Positions 60,263 through 64,000 of a DNA stretch of 64,000 nt are shown piece after piece. Positions within the stretch are counted from its first letter, which is position 1. The number at the start of each line of letters is the position of its first letter. Position numbers and translations under genes: made by a program. The stretch covers positions 1 through 64,000 of the forward strand of contig JANQJY010000049.1 in the NCBI GenBank assembly GCA_028281385.1, written 5' to 3'. The notes below the pieces were generated by a model. It was not told where the DNA came from, made no database searches, and saw nothing but the letters and a program-made list of their open reading frames with translations. The stretch is from Rickettsiales bacterium (GTDB taxonomy: Bacteria; Pseudomonadota; Alphaproteobacteria; Rickettsiales; UBA3002).

Positions 60263-63247
60263 ATGATTCCCCGGTTAAATCCGGAACAATCCCTGCCCGA
60301 ACAGCTGCAGATGTTTCTGGAGGCAGTGCGCAGTTCCGCTTTCAGCGGAGGCATTGCCGCGGATTACGCAAGCCGGTTGATCAATGCAACGGATAACAGC
60401 ATTTATCAATTATTACCGCAGGCGGTGCTGACGCCGGAAAACCACGCCGATATCGCCATCGTCATGCAATTACTCGGGCAAGAGCGTTTTCGTGATGTTG
60501 CCCTGACACCGCGCGGCGGAGGAACGGGGACCAACGGTCAGGCCCTCAATCACAGTATCATTCTTGACTGCAGCAGGAACATGCGGCGCATTATGCATTT
60601 TGATGTGCAGGCCAGGCAGGTCACGGTCGAGCCGGGCGTGATTCTGGATCAGCTCAACAGATTTCTCAGACCGCACGGCTTGTTTTTCCCACCGACGCTG
60701 TCACCGAGCAACCGGGCGACGCTCGGCGGTATGGTGGCGACGGATGCTTGCGGGAAGGGATCGCGCATTTACGGCAAAACCAGCCATTATATTGAGTCTT
60801 TGAGCCTGTATCTTCCCGGCGGTGAGAAATGGGAAATGGGCCGCTATCCGGCAGGGCAGCAGGCCCAGACATTGCTTGCGCGTGACGACAGGGTGGGAAA
60901 AATCGCCCGGACTCTCCATGACATTGCCACGGATTACCGCGACGAGATTATCGACCGCATTCCCGAGCTTAACCGTGAGTTCAGCGGTTATAACCTCGCC
61001 GCTATTTATGAGGGGGACAGCTTTACCCCCACCAGCATTATTGCCGGTTCGGAAGGAACGCTGGGCGTTATCGCCTCCATCACCCTGCGGCTGCGTCCGA
61101 TTCCTGCCTGCCGCCGGCTGGTCGCGCTGTGCTACAGGGATTTCGATGCGACTCTGCGTGCGGCGTCGCATTTGCTTTCCTTCGATCCTCTGGCGGTAGA
61201 GACGTTCGACGGGACGGTATTCCGCCTTGCCAGGGGCGATGCCGTATGGCACCGCGTGCAGGAGTTCATGCCCGCAGGAGCGCAGGCCGATCAGGTGGGC
61301 GGATGCAATCTGGTGGAATTCGTTAGCGATAATGCGAGGGAGGTTGACGATGCGGTAGCGGCGTTGCAGAAACATCCCGGCGAGGCGTTTCATGTAGCGG
61401 TGGCCGCCTCCCCCGAGGCCATCGACAGCCTGTGGGAGTTACGCAAACGCGGTGTCGGGCTGTTGGGAAATATGGAGGGGGACAAGCGCCCTGTGCCGTT
61501 TGCCGAAGATACCGCCGTACCGCCGGAGCAGCTGGCGGACTATATTGCGGACTATCGAACGTTGCTGGATGCCGAGGCTGTCGATTACGGCATGTTCGGA
61601 CATGTGGATACGGGCTGTCTGCATGTCCGTCCCGCCCTGAATCTCCGTGACCCGAAGGATGAAGCATGTATCAGACGCATCTCCGATCAGGTGGTAGCAC
61701 TGGTGAAACGCTATGGTGGACTGATGTGGGGTGAGCATGGCAAGGGTTTTCGTGCGGAATTCACCCCGGAATTTATCGGTGAGGAACTCTATGACTGCCT
61801 GCGCCGTATCAAGGCGGCATGTGATCCGTACAACCAGCTCAATCCGGGGAAGATTGCCACGGCCGCGGGAACGGAACTGGCATTGCACCGCATAGACGAG
61901 GTTCCCCTGCGGGGGCATTTCGATAAGGACATACAGGAATATGCCATCCGGTTATTTCCCAAATCGGTGGAATGCAACGGCAATGGCGCCTGTTTCAACT
62001 ATGCGCCGGAGGATGCCATGTGTCCTTCCTACAAGGCGACGGGTGACCGACGTTACTCCCCCAAAGGCCGGGCGGGATTGATGCGCGAATGGCTGCGGCA
62101 GCTTTCCCTCGCCCAATATGATTTCGCCGACGGCAATGGCAATATCTCGGCACAGGATGCGAATACAGACCATGACTTCTCGCACGCCGTTTATGACAGC
62201 ATGAAGGAATGCCTGGCCTGTAAGGCCTGTGTCGGTCAGTGTCCGATCAAGGTTGATATTCCGGATATGCGCGCGCGCTTTTTGGAACGGTATCATACGC
62301 GCTATCGCCGCCCGCTTAAGGATTATCTTATCCGCTATAGTGAAGAAGCGGGCCGGATGGCCTCCAGGGCACCGCGGTTATCCGGCCTGTTGCAGTCCCT
62401 CTTGCCCGTGCGGCTGCTTGGCCTGAGCGATCTTCCCACACCTAGCGCTCCGTCCTTTTCTCATATGGTCAAAGGCATGGAGGGTATCCGCTTTGTGGAC
62501 GCTAAGACCTCCCCGGAAGTGATGCCGGAAACAGACGGGCCTGCCGTAATGTTGGTGCAGGACGCCTATACCAGTTTTTACGACGCTTCTGTTGTGCGTG
62601 ACATTGCCTTACTGCTCAGTCATCTGGGAATGCAGGTGAATGTCGCGGCTTTTAACACCAACGGCAAGGCCCGCCATGTCAAAGGTTTTCTGGAGGATTT
62701 TCGCCGGACGGCCGGACGCAATAACGCCTATCTGCGTCATCTGGCCTCTTTTGATATGCCTATGATCGGAGTGGATGCCAGCATGACGCTTACCTATCGT
62801 CAGGAATATCCGCAGATGCTTGAGGAAAGAGGAGACTATCAGGTACAGCTGCTGCAGGAATGGCTGGCGGAACAGATAGCGAGCGGGGCGATGGAGGAAT
62901 GGAAACAATGCATCTCGGGCAGTTATTGCCTTTTCAGCCATTGCACGGAAGCGACCAGCCTGCCGCATTCGCCGAAATTATGGCAACAGATTTTTGCGCA
63001 TTTCGGACTGGAACTGAAAGCGGTTGCCACGGGCTGTTGCGGTATGGCCGGTACCTACGGGCATGAAGCCGAACATCAATCCACAAGCGAAGCACTCTAT
63101 CGCATGAGTTGGGCCGAGCCGATCAGCCGGGCCGGAGACAAAGCGTTGGTGAGCGGATTTTCCTGCCGCTGTCAGGTCAAACGCTTCGGCGGATTTCACC
63201 CGCAACATCCGGCACAGGCCCTGCTATACGCGCTCAAAACCGTATAG
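60263..63247 (+). CDS. FAD-binding and 4Fe-4S oxidoreductase, YdiJ/D-lactate dehydrogenase-like
   Basis: FAD PCMH domain TPRGGGTGTNGQALNHSIILD, ECLACKACVGQCPIKVDIP Fe-S motif, CCG domain ATGCCGMAGTYGH. Confidence 0.9.
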   Translation: MIPRLNPEQSLPEQLQMFLEAVRSSAFSGGIAADYASRLINATDNSIYQLLPQAVLTPENHADIAIVMQLLGQERFRDVALTPRGGGTGTNGQALNHSIILDCSRNMRRIMHFDVQARQVTVEPGVILDQLNRFLRPHGLFFPPTLSPSNRATLGGMVATDACGKGSRIYGKTSHYIESLSLYLPGGEKWEMGRYPAGQQAQTLLARDDRVGKIARTLHDIATDYRDEIIDRIPELNREFSGYNLAAIYEGDSFTPTSIIAGSEGTLGVIASITLRLRPIPACRRLVALCYRDFDATLRAASHLLSFDPLAVETFDGTVFRLARGDAVWHRVQEFMPAGAQADQVGGCNLVEFVSDNAREVDDAVAALQKHPGEAFHVAVAASPEAIDSLWELRKRGVGLLGNMEGDKRPVPFAEDTAVPPEQLADYIADYRTLLDAEAVDYGMFGHVDTGCLHVRPALNLRDPKDEACIRRISDQVVALVKRYGGLMWGEHGKGFRAEFTPEFIGEELYDCLRRIKAACDPYNQLNPGKIATAAGTELALHRIDEVPLRGHFDKDIQEYAIRLFPKSVECNGNGACFNYAPEDAMCPSYKATGDRRYSPKGRAGLMREWLRQLSLAQYDFADGNGNISAQDANTDHDFSHAVYDSMKECLACKACVGQCPIKVDIPDMRARFLERYHTRYRRPLKDYLIRYSEEAGRMASRAPRLSGLLQSLLPVRLLGLSDLPTPSAPSFSHMVKGMEGIRFVDAKTSPEVMPETDGPAVMLVQDAYTSFYDASVVRDIALLLSHLGMQVNVAAFNTNGKARHVKGFLEDFRRTAGRNNAYLRHLASFDMPMIGVDASMTLTYRQEYPQMLEERGDYQVQLLQEWLAEQIASGAMEEWKQCISGSYCLFSHCTEATSLPHSPKLWQQIFAHFGLELKAVATGCCGMAGTYGHEAEHQSTSEALYRMSWAEPISRAGDKALVSGFSCRCQVKRFGGFHPQHPAQALLYALKTV

Positions 63248-64000
63248 TTCCTGCGGATTATCCACCATAATCCGTTGCAAGTTCGCCTTATCCTCCACCC
63301 AGTCGGCGAGCATATCCACCAATGCGCCGTCATTGGGCATTGGCGTGGGAATATGCGGATGCGGCCAGTCGCTCCCCCACAGCATGCGTTGCGGATTAGC
63401 CCTTACCAGAGCGCGGGCAAAGGGGGTAACATCCGTATAGGGCGCATGCTGTTCGCCGGTTATGCGGTACGCTCCGGACAGCTTTACCCAGCACCGTCCG
63501 CTTTCCACCAGCTTCAGCAGTGACGTAAATCCCGGATGGTTCAGTCCTTTATGTGTGGGCATGTGCCCCATATGATCGATCACCGCCTCTGTCGGAAGGC
63601 CGGATAAGCGCTCATACACATCGTCGAATTCGGAAACATCAATGAGATATTGGATATGCCATCCCATCGGTGCCACCCGTGCCGCGAGCCTGTTGATGAT
63701 ATCCGCCTCCACACCGCCTTTGAACAGCAGATTCACGCGAATGCCGCAAAATCCTTCGCCATGCAGTGCCGTTAATTCCTCATCGCTCACAGAAGCGTCC
63801 ACTACCGCCACCCCTCGGGCCTTATCCGTTCCGAGCGCTCTGATCGTATCACGCGTTGCCCGGTTATCCGTACCATACACGCTGGGCTGTACCACTACGC
63901 TGCGTTCAATTCCGACGGCAGCTGCCATGCGCCGGTAATCCGCCAGTAAAGCATCGCTCGGTGTGTAGCTGCGCTGGTCAGTGTAAGCATACTGCGTTTG
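63224..64000 (-). CDS. Amidohydrolase family protein (2-pyrone-4,6-dicarboxylate lactonase-like), truncated by window end
   Basis: VVQPSVYGTDNRATRDTIRALG, DHMGHMPTHKG, WGSDWPHPHIP; frame stays open upstream of the track start at 63928 to the window edge (QRSYTPSDALLADYRRMAAAVG). Confidence 0.82.
   Translation of the reverse strand, partial: QTQYAYTDQRSYTPSDALLADYRRMAAAVGIERSVVVQPSVYGTDNRATRDTIRALGTDKARGVAVVDASVSDEELTALHGEGFCGIRVNLLFKGGVEADIINRLAARVAPMGWHIQYLIDVSEFDDVYERLSGLPTEAVIDHMGHMPTHKGLNHPGFTSLLKLVESGRCWVKLSGAYRITGEQHAPYTDVTPFARALVRANPQRMLWGSDWPHPHIPTPMPNDGALVDMLADWVEDKANLQRIMVDNPQELYGFERV

Noticed and set aside
60701-61393. 230-aa minus-strand ORF inside the YdiJ-like gene
   Set aside because: Antisense shadow of a gene with clear FAD-binding motifs.

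Overview
The window reads as an alphaproteobacterial chromosome segment, inferred from protein families and gene order. Most of it is well-packed housekeeping DNA: ahpC-trxB; aspC, FKBP, ychF, pth, rplY, prs; uvrC-pgsA; lgt/hldD; proC; an envZ/ompR-like pair; mltA, Tim44-like, secB, dnaQ, coaE, aroE, ppsR; hemE-hemH-hemJ-rho; mdh-sucCDAB-lpd; icd. The ppsR/hemE intergenic region (about 26.66-27.04 kb) looks like the chromosomal replication origin. The most interesting region is a 9.7-kb integrative element at about 45.51-55.22 kb. It splits a tRNA-Arg(CCU) gene exactly in the anticodon loop. The 5' half lies at 55217-55256 and the 3' half at 45469-45514; joined on the shared ATTAGGAAT core they give a perfect 77-nt tRNA. 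The element carries its own intact, different tRNA-Arg(CCU) at 55032-55108, plus a tyrosine integrase, AlpA-like regulator, P4-type primase/helicase, an XRE/ImmA pair, GIY-YIG proteins and a phage MuF (SPP1 gp7) head protein with a polymorphic-toxin-like C-terminus next to a tandem-repeat putative immunity protein. No other phage structural gene is present. A GIY-YIG remnant followed by a nuclease-like gene just outside the left end suggests an older related insertion at the same tRNA. Other observations include a structured terminator-ended sRNA candidate (3029-3193), a structured leader upstream of a pilin gene, an orphan pilin N-terminus at the window start, and a start-codon-less XRE ORF. 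No homology or covariance search was possible; family names come from reading the protein sequences.
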